In this document: in pieces, positions 1 through 9,861 of the stretch
Numbering within the stretch: position 1 is the first letter of the stretch
How the letters are laid out: the number at the start of each line of letters is the position of its first letter
Origin: Coleophoma eucalyptorum
Taxonomy: Eukaryota; Ascomycota; Leotiomycetes; Helotiales; Dermateaceae
Reading direction: 5' to 3'
NCBI GenBank assembly: GCA_026120035.1
Contig: JALRME010000002.1
Location: 1,116,001 to 1,180,000 of the forward strand
Length of the DNA: 64,000 nucleotides
Position numbers and translations under genes: made by a program
Notes under the pieces: model-generated
What the model was told of the DNA's origin: nothing
What the model saw: the letters and a program-made list of their open reading frames with translations, nothing else
The model's database searches: none

Positions 1-1043
1 ACTGCCACCACATGTTGTGAGATTTGAACATGGTCAAACACTTTTCTCGGGATGTTGCACAAGCTAGCAAGCTCTTCGTCCCCTTCATAAAGAAATCAAA
101 AAGGATCCAGTGATAGCAGAACCGATACTAATTGAACACTGTAACTCCAAAGGCTCGTCACATCTTTTTTCAAATATTCCAAATACATAGAAAGTGTTAG
201 TTTACGTCAAGTAGCGTAAGAATCAACTTTTAGGTCAACAGGTAAGAATTGGTGACTTTATGGGCAACGAAGAGTTTGAAGTATTCTGATTTCGTTCGAG
301 GCAAACTCTATACTACGATTCGAAACTACCTCTGTTTTGTTAGAGGTTTCCACGACGCAAATCCTATTCACCGATATACATCTCACTTCGTCCTTTTCTT
401 GCAATGATAGTAACCAATGCGAGAGAGCTAGCTCCAACCATTAGCAGGCCGTTCGCTGTTGTTGATTAAGCGAGCAGTGATTTCTGTGAGCAAATGACAA
501 GGCACATTTTGTCGTAAATGCTTATTGGTAAGTAACATCTTTACTTTGTGATGTAGGCGAAGGCTGCCACATCGTTAGAGATTCTGAATTAATCTCTGAA
601 TTAATCACAGAATGAAGGTATCTTCTTAATAAGAGATCCCTTTAGTGTAAAAATTCTGAGGTATTAATGTTTCACTCGCGCTAATTCCGGTTTTCACCAA
701 CTGCTGCCGGAACTAATCATTCCTCTGGGGCTCAGGCTCTCATTAGTCTCTTGTCTGTACTGGACTTAGAAGCATCGCAGATTAGATCGGCTAACTAGAG
801 TTGGCCGCGAATTGAAAGCTTCATTTGACATCGGCACATTCGCTTTAGCTCTTTGAGGCTGCAAGAGTGGGTGATTGTTTGATCCTGAGCAAGGGAATTG
901 TCAATCACGTGCACATCCACTATCCCATCGTTGGTTGCACTGTAAGTATTTCTTTAGCATCCCAAGTAAATGAACTTTCTCAGTCAGTCAATTCTTGTGA
1001 GATTGAGAATATTTCGACCTGCTGTCTAAATCGGTTGATCAAG
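1..1043. other. Intergenic region upstream of the hydantoinase-like gene
   Basis: No convincing coding sequence was found on either strand. A short direct repeat with the core ctgaattaatc lies near 586-608. A CACGTG hexamer at 906-911 lies about 130 bases before the first start codon. An open frame from 867 runs into exon 1 of the next gene, but it begins with GTG and looks like leader sequence. Confidence 0.6.
906..911. promoter_or_regulatory. CACGTG E-box upstream of the hydantoinase-like gene
   Basis: The palindrome CACGTG sits in the context aatCACGTGcac, 132 bases before the ATG at 1044. Such sites are bound by bHLH factors of the Cbf1/CPF1 type in fungi. Function here is inferred from position only. 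Confidence 0.3.
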
Positions 1044-4000
1044 ATGAAGAGCCCATACCTTAGAATTGGTGTTGATGTCGGCGGGTAAGTATTCTCATAT
1101 CCATCCCATTCTTACCTTCTATCTTCTATCTTCTATCTTTACTTAAACCACAAATTCTAATCCTATGAAGCACAAACACTGATGGAGTTGTTTTGGATCC
1201 TCTCCGCTCCTCGGAGCCTGATCGAGGAATTCTCGCATATCACAAAGCCAGCACAACATCAAACCCCAGCCTTGGAATCAATAAAGCGATTACGTCTATG
1301 TTCCAAAGCAACCCGGACATCAAAGCTGCAGATGTGGCCAGTGTCACGATTGGGACCACTCATTTCATCAATGCTGTTGTAGAGCAAGACGCAAACCGAC
1401 TTGCCAAGGTTGCTGTCCTTCGGTTATGTGGTCCCTTCTCAAAAGGCGTACCACCTTGTATCGATTGGCCAACGAGCTTGAGAGAACTGATCTGTGGCCA
1501 TATTGCCTTTCTTAGCGGTGGTTGTGAGGTCGATGGTTCTGAAATTCGAGATATAGACTCGGAGGAGATTGAAAGAGAATGTGAGGTGATCAAGCAGAAA
1601 GGCATCAAGAGTATTGTCATTGCAGGAATTTTCAGTCCAGTGGATATAGTGCACCAGCAGGAAGAGCGGGCTGCTGAGGTTGTTCGAAAATGTCTGCCAG
1701 ATGCTGATATTGTAACGTCAAAATCAGTCGCGAACCTGGGATTTCTTGAGAGGGAGAATGCAGCGATACTCAACGCGAGTATTTTAGCATTCGCCAGAAA
1801 AACGATCGCAGCTTTTCAAGATGCCGTACAAAGGCTGCGCCTTAAGTGTCCGGTCTTCATTACGCAAAACGATGGAACAATTCTTCTAGCCAGTGCAGCT
1901 GCAAAATTGCCAATTCGCACATTTTCTAGCGGCCCCACAAACAGCATGCGTGGTGCATCATTCTTGACGCAGAACGAAGTGAAGGAGGCCATGATGGTGG
2001 TTGATATAGGAGGAACGACGACTGATGTTGGCCTGTTGCTGAAGAATGGCTTCCCAAGACAGGCAGCAGCCTTCAGTGAAATTTCAGGTGTGCGTACGAA
2101 TTTCTCCTACCCCGATGTTAGAAGCATCGGTCTTGGAGGTGGCTCTATTGTCAGAAGAGATTCGAATGGGAAGTTAACTGTAGGACCTGAGAGTGTTGGG
2201 TACCAATTACCAAACAAAGCAATCTGCTTCGGAGGCAGCACAGCGACAGCCACAGATTACACTGTACTTGCGAATCCTGAAATCGATATTGGTGATCGAA
2301 GTATCGTCTCAAGCACTTTGTCGGAAAAGGACTTAGAAGAATTTCAAAATGTCGTAAAGAAAATGCTAGAGAGAGTTGTTGATACCATGAAAACCTCAGC
2401 GGATGACATACCAGTGTTGCTAGTCGGCGGCGGAGCAGTACTGGCTCCAAATGAATTGGCTGGGGCAAGTAAAGTGGTTAAGCCTCGCTGGTCAGGCGTA
2501 GCAAACGCCATTGGAGCTGCAACAGCAAGAGTCAGTGGAATTGTTGACACGATCGAGAGTACTGAGACAAAGACTACAACTCAAGTTATGGAAGCCATAT
2601 CGTTGAGAGCGATTGAGAAGGCTGTCAGCAACGGTGCTAAACGAGACACGGTCGAGATAGCAGAGATGGATCATATTCCTCTACAATATATTGCCAACAA
2701 ATCGAGATTCATTATAAAGGCGGTTGGAGACTTTGATTTTGAAAGAGAGATCTCCTTTGAGGACACCCAATATACTAACGAGACGGAAGGAGAAGAAGAT
2801 GATATGACTGAATTTGAGAAAAAGGCAGAATCTGGGAAGAAGAGTGACGGTCAAGAAATAAATGAGCAAGAAGATCTAGAGGATATAAGCTCATATAGGC
2901 CAAAGGTTGAAGGAAGAGAATGGATCATCTCAGAAACCGACCTTGCTTGGATCACTACTGGGTGCTATATCCTTGGAACTGGTGGTGGTGGCTCACCTTA
3001 TAGCCATATGCTTCGCCTAAGACAGATAATGCGAGAAGGGGGTGTTGTGCGAGTCATCTCGCCGGAAGATTTGAAGGATGATGATCTAGTTGCTTGTGGA
3101 GGTGGAAAAGGGAGTCCGACCGTCTCGATTGAAAAGCTTCCTGGGGAAGAGTACGTCGCGCAAATACTGGATTCTTGGGAGTCGAACTAACTTAGAACAG
3201 GATGATGCAGTCCCAGAACGAGTTATATAAATTCATGGGAGTCCAGCCGAACGCTGTGATATGCTTGGAAATCGGCGGGGGCAACGGACTTCAAGGCATG
3301 ATCTTGGGAGCCTCCACGAACATGAATATTCCCACAGTCGATGTAAACACCCTTTCCCTTGAATCAAAGTGACCAGTATACTCACATCACCAGGGGGACT
3401 GGATGGGCAGAGCATATCCAGTAGCATGGCAAACCACACCTGTTGTGTTTGAGAAAAAACCAGTATTCCTACCTTCGACTATATGTGATGGCAACGGTAA
3501 CGTCATGGTAAAGCATCCCCCACCCCCTACTCTATTTATTGCGCACTAGTTCGATGAAATCACCCAGCATGATAACTCAGCCTACTGACCTTTTATAGTT
3601 CATGACTCAAGCGACAAGTGAGCTCATGGTTGAACGAGCTTTCCGAGCCGCTCTGAGTACTATGGGCTCCCACGTAGCCTGTGCCAAAGGCCCTGTGTCT
3701 GGCATCAATACCAAAAGTTGGGTTGTCGAGAATACGATTTCCCTATCCTGGCGGATTGGCCGTGCTGTTGCTTTAGCTCGACAAACGAATCAGATTGATG
3801 GCGTTGCTGAAGCGATCATCGGCGAAGTAGGTGGCAATCAAAGTGCTAAGGTGCTCTTCAGGGGTAAAATAGTTGGCGTAGAGAGAACGTTGAGAATGGG
3901 TCATGTCTATGGTGAAGTTATCATTGAAGAAAGTGGCTTAGGGAAAGCGGGAAGGATGAAGATTCCATTCAAGAATGAGAACATCCTTGCCATCCAAGAG

Positions 4001-4319
4001 GAAGCTGACGGATCAGAGAAGGTAGTTTCTCTTCCCTCAACCTGTATACCGCCTGACTAACAACATCTAGATCGTTGCCTCAGTACCGGACTTGATCTGT
4101 GTCATTGATGCTCAGAATGGGGAAGCGATTGGCACACCTGAGTATAGGTATGGCCTACTCGTCGTGGTTCTCGGGATTGTAGCCTCAGAGAAATGGACGT
4201 CCACATCTCGAGGTTTGGAAATTGGGGGTCCAAAGGGATTTGGAATGGAGGACATCGAATATAAGGCACTCGGCACATTTCAAAAGCCAAAGAGCGTGAT
4301 TGATGAGTATGGGTCGTAG
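1044..4319 (+). CDS. Hydantoinase A / DUF917 fusion protein (hydantoinase/oxoprolinase family)
   Basis: Six exons: 1044-1084, 1171-3150, 3201-3342, 3394-3507, 3599-4021 and 4071-4319, giving 982 residues. The ATG at 1044 opens the family's actin-like ATPase start, IGVDVGGTNTD, which is split by intron 1 (GG/C). The N-terminal half is hydantoinase A-like: phosphate-loop-type segments such as DIGGTTTDVG (near residue 285) and a C-terminal LVGGGAVL. An acidic linker precedes a second domain from about residue 600 (ETDLAWITTGCYILGTGGGG), which matches DUF917. Splicing restores the DUF917 stretch CGGGKGSPTVSIEKLPGEE, then VDGDWMGRAYP. Family members act on cyclic amides such as hydantoins or 5-oxoproline, but the substrate is unknown here. 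In bacteria the two domains are usually separate adjacent genes; the fusion is common in fungi. No targeting signal was noticed. Confidence 0.9.
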
Positions 4320-4702
4320 GTCGAACGTTTGTTTTTAGCTCCCGTAAAAATAGAAATGCACATGCATGCGTTTATTGTAAACTCACCTGCAAATAATATA
4401 AACGCCGTTGCAGAGGAAGGCTGTGGGAGTAGTTTCAACTTCTACGCTGCTTGGCCATGCACACAGAAGAAACGCAGATGCACGTAAGAGAGGAGAAAAG
4501 AAACGGAGCCAATACATGGCCTGAATCAGAGGACCGTGCAGTTCAGTTTGTACTTCGTGAGAATTGGCGTAGGTCCAAGCCCTTCGGCTTATAATATGGT
4601 TATCAAACGAAGAAAAAAAAGATTGTAAACACTCTTAACACGGAATACGACGGCATCTTGAATAACCATTTGTCATATTGTTTTTGGTTTGTATATCTTC
4701 TC
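4320..4702. other. Convergent 3' intergenic region
   Basis: Lies between the 3' ends of the hydantoinase-like gene (+) and the GNAT gene (-). It is expected to hold both 3' UTRs. No further gene or structure was recognised. Confidence 0.6.
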
Positions 4703-5535
4703 TTACAGTGCTTTATCTTCAAGCTTGAGACTTTGGAACATCCCAACATGCTTGATGCCTTCTTCAGATCAGCTATAGCACTATGACGGGATGTATATGA
4801 CCTACCCTCTTCAACCCACGTCCCCATTCCTTCATCAACCTTGAACCCCCACTTCTCCCATACTTTGGCAACTTGCTCTTGGGCATGTGCACAAATCAAA
4901 CCCTTCCAGACAGGAATATCGCCAACGGTCTCTGCTTTCAGCTGGTCCATTCCTACTTCTGCGACTGATGGATTGAATGCTGTTGGATTCTGCTGGGCCC
5001 AAGCAACAGCAGCATTGACGAGAAGTCCTGCAAGTTTGTGACCACGAAACTCGGGTATGACTGCGAGTCTTCCAAGCTTTAAGTAAGGTTCCTTTCCATC
5101 ATGGAAAGTAGTTGGTCGATCAATAATGAACTTTGGCACGGAAGTCGTCGTTGGATCATAAGTATATACTGAACCTGGCTCAGGATGAGGCTCATGTGGA
5201 AATGGTACTAGACGTATCGTGCCTATAGGAACTGTTTCTGTAACGCTTTGCTTCCGCTGAGTTATTTTGCCTTCGGCATCAGTCTGTTGAGGTTGCGTGG
5301 ATGTATTGACTGAAGCATATATAACCCAGTGGCATGACCGGGCATCATCAGAATCGAAGTCATTGGTGATTGGGACACCTTGTTCCTCGACAAACACCTT
5401 CTCTCTCACTTCCATCGCATCTCTGAAAACCTTAGGGATTGAAGATGACTGCTGGCTTGATGGAATACCCGATTTATAATCGTCAAGGCTCGTGGGCCCT
5501 TGAAAGGAAATGAATGGTGTTCCCATCTTGATCAA
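4703..5535 (-). CDS. GNAT-family N-acetyltransferase
   Basis: Two exons on the minus strand, 5535-4806 and 4758-4703, give 261 residues. An in-frame reading continues to 4603 and ends in an implausible basic and aromatic tail. Removing a 47-base intron (donor GTAGGT, acceptor GAAG) instead gives WVEEGIKHVGMFQSLKLE and a stop, which is the usual C-terminus of this fungal GNAT family. The N-terminal part has the fold's first helices (FRDAMEVREKVFVEEQGVP). The acetyl-CoA motif is LGRLAVIPEFRGHKLAG, near residues 165-181. The substrate is unknown. A second ATG at 5526 could be the true start. The gene is divergent from LHS1 across 749 bases. Confidence 0.85.
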
Positions 5536-5827
5536 AGTATATCCTCTATCGACCTCTAGTGGATGGACCGTGTTGACTGAGCTGGATGGATTTGAAGTAC
5601 TACTGGATAATGTAAATTGCTAAGCAGAATCACGGGTCTCACAGAATCAGAGTTCGAAGTGGTGTCGTGTGTTTGTCTCGCGAATTTTCCATTCCTTCTC
5701 TCTTGACACTTAGAGCTCGCCGTTTGGGAGTATCAGTGATGACTATATCGCCAGAAACATCTCAGTTCATGCAACCCTTTTGATTAAGGGGAGTCCATAC
5801 CAGCCAGCCCCGTTTCATAGATTTGTC

Positions 5828-5840
5828 GAAAGTTCTAGAA
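5828..5840. promoter_or_regulatory. Perfect three-unit heat-shock element
   Basis: The sequence GAAagTTCtaGAA matches the nGAAnnTTCnnGAAn consensus of heat-shock factor Hsf1 with no mismatch. It lies 445 bases before the LHS1 start and 293 before the GNAT start. A chaperone gene is the natural target, so heat control of LHS1 is the preferred inference. Confidence 0.55.
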
Positions 5841-6027
5841 AACTAGGAAGAAAGGCGGTCACAGTTCCCTCAAGTCAAAATTTGATCTTCTTCTTTGGGT
5901 TACTATGCACAAACCTCTCGTATGTATAGATAGCAGGTCCAAATGAAGTTTTTGATGAAATTGATGTAGTATAACTCCTTCAGAATGCGGCGAAAGAGGT
6001 ATTGTTGCCTCAGGCGTCAATAATATC

Positions 6028-6035
6028 ACACGTGT
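6028..6035. promoter_or_regulatory. ACACGTGT palindrome in LHS1 promoter
   Basis: An eight-base palindrome with a CACGTG core, 250 bases before the LHS1 ATG. bZIP and bHLH factors, including the unfolded-protein-response factor Hac1, bind ACGTG-type sites. It does not match the published A. niger HacA consensus well, so a UPR role is only a possibility. Confidence 0.3.
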
Positions 6036-6217
6036 CTACATACCGCCTGGGCGAGGCTAGCTCAATTTCGGCTATTCTGCCAGGATCAGTGCTTCGAAAA
6101 GTCCAAAGTGTCCTTTGCCTGAACAGACAAGGATAAGTTCGGCGTCAGGACAATTCCTCTGTAACTCGACTGACGGGTGAATTAAGGCCAGATTCTATGT
6201 CTATTAGTCCCGCATCA

Positions 6218-6223
6218 TATAAA
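6218..6223 (+). promoter_or_regulatory. TATA box of LHS1
   Basis: TATAAA lies 67 bases before the LHS1 ATG. It is followed by a pyrimidine-rich stretch and a good start context (CCAACATGG). Confidence 0.45.
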
Positions 6224-6284
6224 TTGTCTTCTTGATCTTGGATCACTGCTTCACTCTTTCAGCGGTTCTCCCAACCATTCCAAC

Positions 6285-9200
6285 ATGGCTGTCTCCCGCA
6301 GAGCTAGCTGTTTGTCATCGCCCTTTATCGCCATATTATGTTTATTTTACCTCTTCAGTTCGACCGCACTGGCTGCGTCTGCAGTTCTAGGTGTTGATCT
6401 GGGTACCGAATACATCAAGGCATCTCTCGTCAAACCCGGCATTCCTCTAGAAATCGTCTTGACCAAGGACTCTAGGCGTAAGGAGCTTTCGACTGTCACC
6501 TTCAAGCCTGCGAAAGAGCCAAAAGCTGGAGCCTTCCCTGAAAGACTTTACGGGTCAGATGCTGCCGCATTGGCTGCCAGATTCCCTGCAGATGTGTATT
6601 CCAACCTGAAGACCCTTCTTGGTCTGTCAGCAAACAACGATCTTGTGAAAGAATGGGCCTCAAGACGCCCAGCTCTACAACTGGAGGCAGACAAGATTAG
6701 AGGAACAGTTGCATTCAAGAGCAGTGCTTTCGTTAAGGATGAGGAGCCTTGGACTGTGGAGGAACTGCTGGCCATGGAATTGCAGAGCATCCAGAAGAAC
6801 GCCGAGGCTCTGGCTGGCAAGGGCAGTGTTGTCAAAGATCTTGTTATTTCCATTCCACCATTCTACACTGCCCAAGAGAGGAGAGCTGTCATATTGGCTG
6901 CAGATCTGGCAGGTTTACGGGTACTGGAATTGGTTACCGATGGATTAGCGGTTGGATTAAATTACGCCACTAGTCGTACGTTCCCAAGCATAAACGATGG
7001 TGGTGCTCCAGAACATCATATGGTTTTCGATATGGGTGCTGGATCTACGAAGGCAACTATCCTCAAGTTTCAAGGTCGCACGGTCAAGGACGTGGGTAAA
7101 TACAACAAGACTGTTCAAGAAGTTGTTGCTCTTGGAAGTGGCTGGGACAGGACGCTCGGAGGAGACGCAATGAATGCACTGATTGTCGACGACATGATTG
7201 CAAAGTTTGTTGCGTCTCCGGCGGCTGAAAAGCAGTCAATCACAGCAGACGCAGTCAAGGGCCATGGTCGTGCTGCGGCAAAGCTCTGGAAGGAAGCTGA
7301 GCGACTGCGTCAAGTTTTGAGTGCGAATGCAAACACCCAAGCAAGCTTCGAAGGCTTGTTCGAGGATATCGATTTCCGTTACAAGATCACCCGGGCGGAG
7401 TTCGAGGAAATGACTGAGCCTTTCGTTGCACGCATCGATGCGGCGATGAAGAAGGCACTACAAGCCTCTGAATTGGAGCTCACAGATCTCGATTCTATCA
7501 TCCTCCACGGCGGTGCTATCAGAACACCTTTCGTCCAAAAAGAGGTAGAGAAGTTCATTGGAAGCGCAGAAAAGGTCCGAAGCAATGTCAATTCCGATGA
7601 ATCGGCAGTATTTGGTGCAGGCTTCCGAGGTGCAGGTCTTAGCCCAAGCTTTAGGGTCAAGGAAATCCGAGCCATAGATATTGCCAATTATGCCGCTGGA
7701 ATCAAATGGATCAATCTTGATGAGAAGCGACAACACCAGCGATTGTGGGAGCGAAACTCTCCTCTTGGTGTGGAAAAGCAATTCACTTTCAAGAATCAGA
7801 ACGACTTCGATATCCTTTTCTACCAACATGTTGCATCTTCCGAAAAGGTCTCACCTGGATCAGCAGAGAAGGAAGTTCTGAGAATCACTTCACAAAACTT
7901 GACTGAGTCTGTGGATGTGCTGAAGGACAAATTTAATTGCGAGAACAAGGACATTTTGTTGAAGCTCATCACAAGGCTCAGCCCTAGCACTGGCGACGTG
8001 GAGATCATGAAATTCTTCGTTGATTGTGAAGTTGAGATAGCAGAAGATGGAGGCTCTATGGTTGACAGCGTCAAAGGATTATTCGGCTTCGGGAAGAAGG
8101 ATCAAGTCCCTCTGTCAGAAAGCGAGGATAACCTCGTTGAGACAGTAAGCGCAGATGATAGCACAGCAGGCTCAGCGACCTCCACCACCTCAACCTCAAC
8201 CTCAACCTCGACCTCGACCTCATCAGGCTCAGCAAAATCATCCTCTGCTTCAGCCAAGGACTCCAAATCGAAGCCATCAAAGCGAGTTGAGGTCATTCCC
8301 GTACAATATAAAATTGAACTTCTGGGTATGCCACAATTACCAAAGACTGAAATCCGTCGCATGAAAGATCGTATTGCTGCCTTTGAGGAATCTGACCGTT
8401 CCCAAAAGCAACGGGAAGAAGCCTTGAACCAGCTTGAGGGGTTCACATATAAGGTAAGGGATCTGCTTGACGATGCAGAATTTATTGCTGCGTCCACCGA
8501 AGCAGAGCGAGCCAGCCTGGAGGCCAAGTCCAAAGCTGCGAGCGATTGGATTTACTCGGGCGGTGTCGATGCTAGTCGGGAGGAGTTGAAGACTCGCCTA
8601 AAGGAAATGAAGGATATCGTCAACCCAATTGAGAAGAGAAAAGAAGAGGCAGGCACGCGACCGGATTCGGTTAAAGATCTCCAAAAAGTCTTGAATGATA
8701 CAAAGACAACTATCGACGGCATTAAGGACCAGATCAAACAGCATGAGGCAGCTGCATCATCTTTCTCGGCAAGCCTGACTGCTTCCACAGAGACCCCATC
8801 GCCATCAGCTAAAGTTGAGGACGATTTTGCAGGTCTGGAGGATGAGGATAGCTCGTCAACCTCGTCAGCAGCCCCGGAACCAACGTTAGATCCACCTACC
8901 TACACCGAGACAGATATCATAGCTCCCGGAGCTCTTTATGAGTCCGTCACAATCTGGCTTGAGGAGAAACTTGTGGAGCAAGACAAGCTCGCAGCCACTG
9001 ATAACCCGGTCCTCCTAACTAAGGATCTTATCGCTAAAGCACAACAGCTCCGCGATGCTAACAGAGATTTGATTATGAAGGCTGTTCGTCAAGCTTCTTA
9101 CTACAACAAGCCACCAAAGAAGCCAGCGTCTGCAAAGAAGAGCAAGTCATCGAAGTCCAAGAAGACTAAGACTGCTTCCGCCTCAGGAGCCAAGAAATCC

Positions 9201-9380
9201 TCTGGGTCGGACAACGAGAATAAGCCTATATTTGAAGAGGTCCCATTGGACGAGGAGATATTGGCCGCAATGGAGGACTTCCAAAAGAGCCAAGCGGATC
9301 CAACGGCCACAGAGAAGGAGGAGAAACCTGCAAAGAGCGAGGAAGCCAAAGAGAAGACTCACGTTGTTGATGAACTATGA
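6285..9380 (+). CDS. LHS1: ER-lumenal Hsp70 family chaperone Lhs1 (GRP170/HYOU1 type)
   Basis: An intronless gene of 1,031 residues. The signal peptide is residues 1 to about 30 (hydrophobic SPFIAILCLFYLFSSTALA). Next comes an Hsp70 nucleotide-binding domain: GVDLGTEYIKA near residue 35, phosphate-2 motif FDMGAGSTKA near 248 and adenosine motif LHGGAIRTPF near 406. The substrate-binding part is expanded and carries a Ser/Thr tract at about 627-660, as is usual for the Hsp110/GRP170 branch. The C-terminal third is helical and Lys-rich. The chain ends THVVDEL, so the last four residues VDEL would be the ER-retrieval signal; HDEL or KDEL is the common form. Lhs1 works with BiP/Kar2 as nucleotide-exchange factor and holdase during translocation and folding. 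The start is the first ATG, and the promoter carries a heat-shock element. Confidence 0.93.
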   Translation: MAVSRRASCLSSPFIAILCLFYLFSSTALAASAVLGVDLGTEYIKASLVKPGIPLEIVLTKDSRRKELSTVTFKPAKEPKAGAFPERLYGSDAAALAARFPADVYSNLKTLLGLSANNDLVKEWASRRPALQLEADKIRGTVAFKSSAFVKDEEPWTVEELLAMELQSIQKNAEALAGKGSVVKDLVISIPPFYTAQERRAVILAADLAGLRVLELVTDGLAVGLNYATSRTFPSINDGGAPEHHMVFDMGAGSTKATILKFQGRTVKDVGKYNKTVQEVVALGSGWDRTLGGDAMNALIVDDMIAKFVASPAAEKQSITADAVKGHGRAAAKLWKEAERLRQVLSANANTQASFEGLFEDIDFRYKITRAEFEEMTEPFVARIDAAMKKALQASELELTDLDSIILHGGAIRTPFVQKEVEKFIGSAEKVRSNVNSDESAVFGAGFRGAGLSPSFRVKEIRAIDIANYAAGIKWINLDEKRQHQRLWERNSPLGVEKQFTFKNQNDFDILFYQHVASSEKVSPGSAEKEVLRITSQNLTESVDVLKDKFNCENKDILLKLITRLSPSTGDVEIMKFFVDCEVEIAEDGGSMVDSVKGLFGFGKKDQVPLSESEDNLVETVSADDSTAGSATSTTSTSTSTSTSTSSGSAKSSSASAKDSKSKPSKRVEVIPVQYKIELLGMPQLPKTEIRRMKDRIAAFEESDRSQKQREEALNQLEGFTYKVRDLLDDAEFIAASTEAERASLEAKSKAASDWIYSGGVDASREELKTRLKEMKDIVNPIEKRKEEAGTRPDSVKDLQKVLNDTKTTIDGIKDQIKQHEAAASSFSASLTASTETPSPSAKVEDDFAGLEDEDSSSTSSAAPEPTLDPPTYTETDIIAPGALYESVTIWLEEKLVEQDKLAATDNPVLLTKDLIAKAQQLRDANRDLIMKAVRQASYYNKPPKKPASAKKSKSSKSKKTKTASASGAKKSSGSDNENKPIFEEVPLDEEILAAMEDFQKSQADPTATEKEEKPAKSEEAKEKTHVVDEL
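8179..8224 (+). repeat. Hexanucleotide microsatellite in LHS1 coding a Ser/Thr linker
   Basis: An imperfect acctca/acctcg tandem repeat encodes alternating Thr and Ser. It lies in frame in the loop that expands the substrate-binding domain. Six-base units can change in number without a frameshift, so length variation between strains is likely. Confidence 0.75.
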
Positions 9381-9861
9381 GGCTGGAAAGCGTAGAGTAG
9401 AAGTCCCTTGCATTTAAGCGTCGATAAAAAATCTACAATTTTGTATCCATACTCGTATATTTGTATCATTTACACTGCGGCGTAATGTGAAGATGTTCAT
9501 TTATTTATTTTTGATAAACCGTCCACTTGATAGGCGCGAATGCTTAGTGGGTCCAAATGCTGAGTTAGAGCAAGACACAACCCATGGAACTACTAAACCA
9601 TTTCCAGACAAAGGTTTTCATGCAAATAGTCATGCCTCTTTCAACATTTATACATGGTACTCTCACCATCCTAGTTATTTGCATCAATGCCCAAGAACTC
9701 CACCAATATTGTCAAACCATCAAACCCCTTCTTCCAAACATGCCCACTTAGATATCTACCACAAAGAAAAAACAGATCAAGAACGAGATCCTGAATTCAA
9801 TGCAGATCCACCAATATCTGGAACCTATATATTGGAGAAATCAGGAATAACGCGGTCTCCG
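9381..9861. other. Convergent intergenic region between LHS1 and RING gene
   Basis: Holds the two 3' UTRs. On the minus strand an open frame runs down to a stop at 9825-9827 and may be the real C-terminus of the RING gene (see that entry). A plus-strand open frame at 9487-9885 has no family resemblance and is not called. Confidence 0.5.

Larger units (their letters stand above)
5536..6284. promoter_or_regulatory. Divergent promoter region between GNAT gene and LHS1
   Basis: A 749-base region between two divergent start codons. It contains a three-unit heat-shock element at 5828-5840, a looser GAAttTTC pair at 5682-5689, an ACACGTGT palindrome at 6028-6035 and a TATAAA at 6218-6223. No coding potential was recognised. 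Confidence 0.6.
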
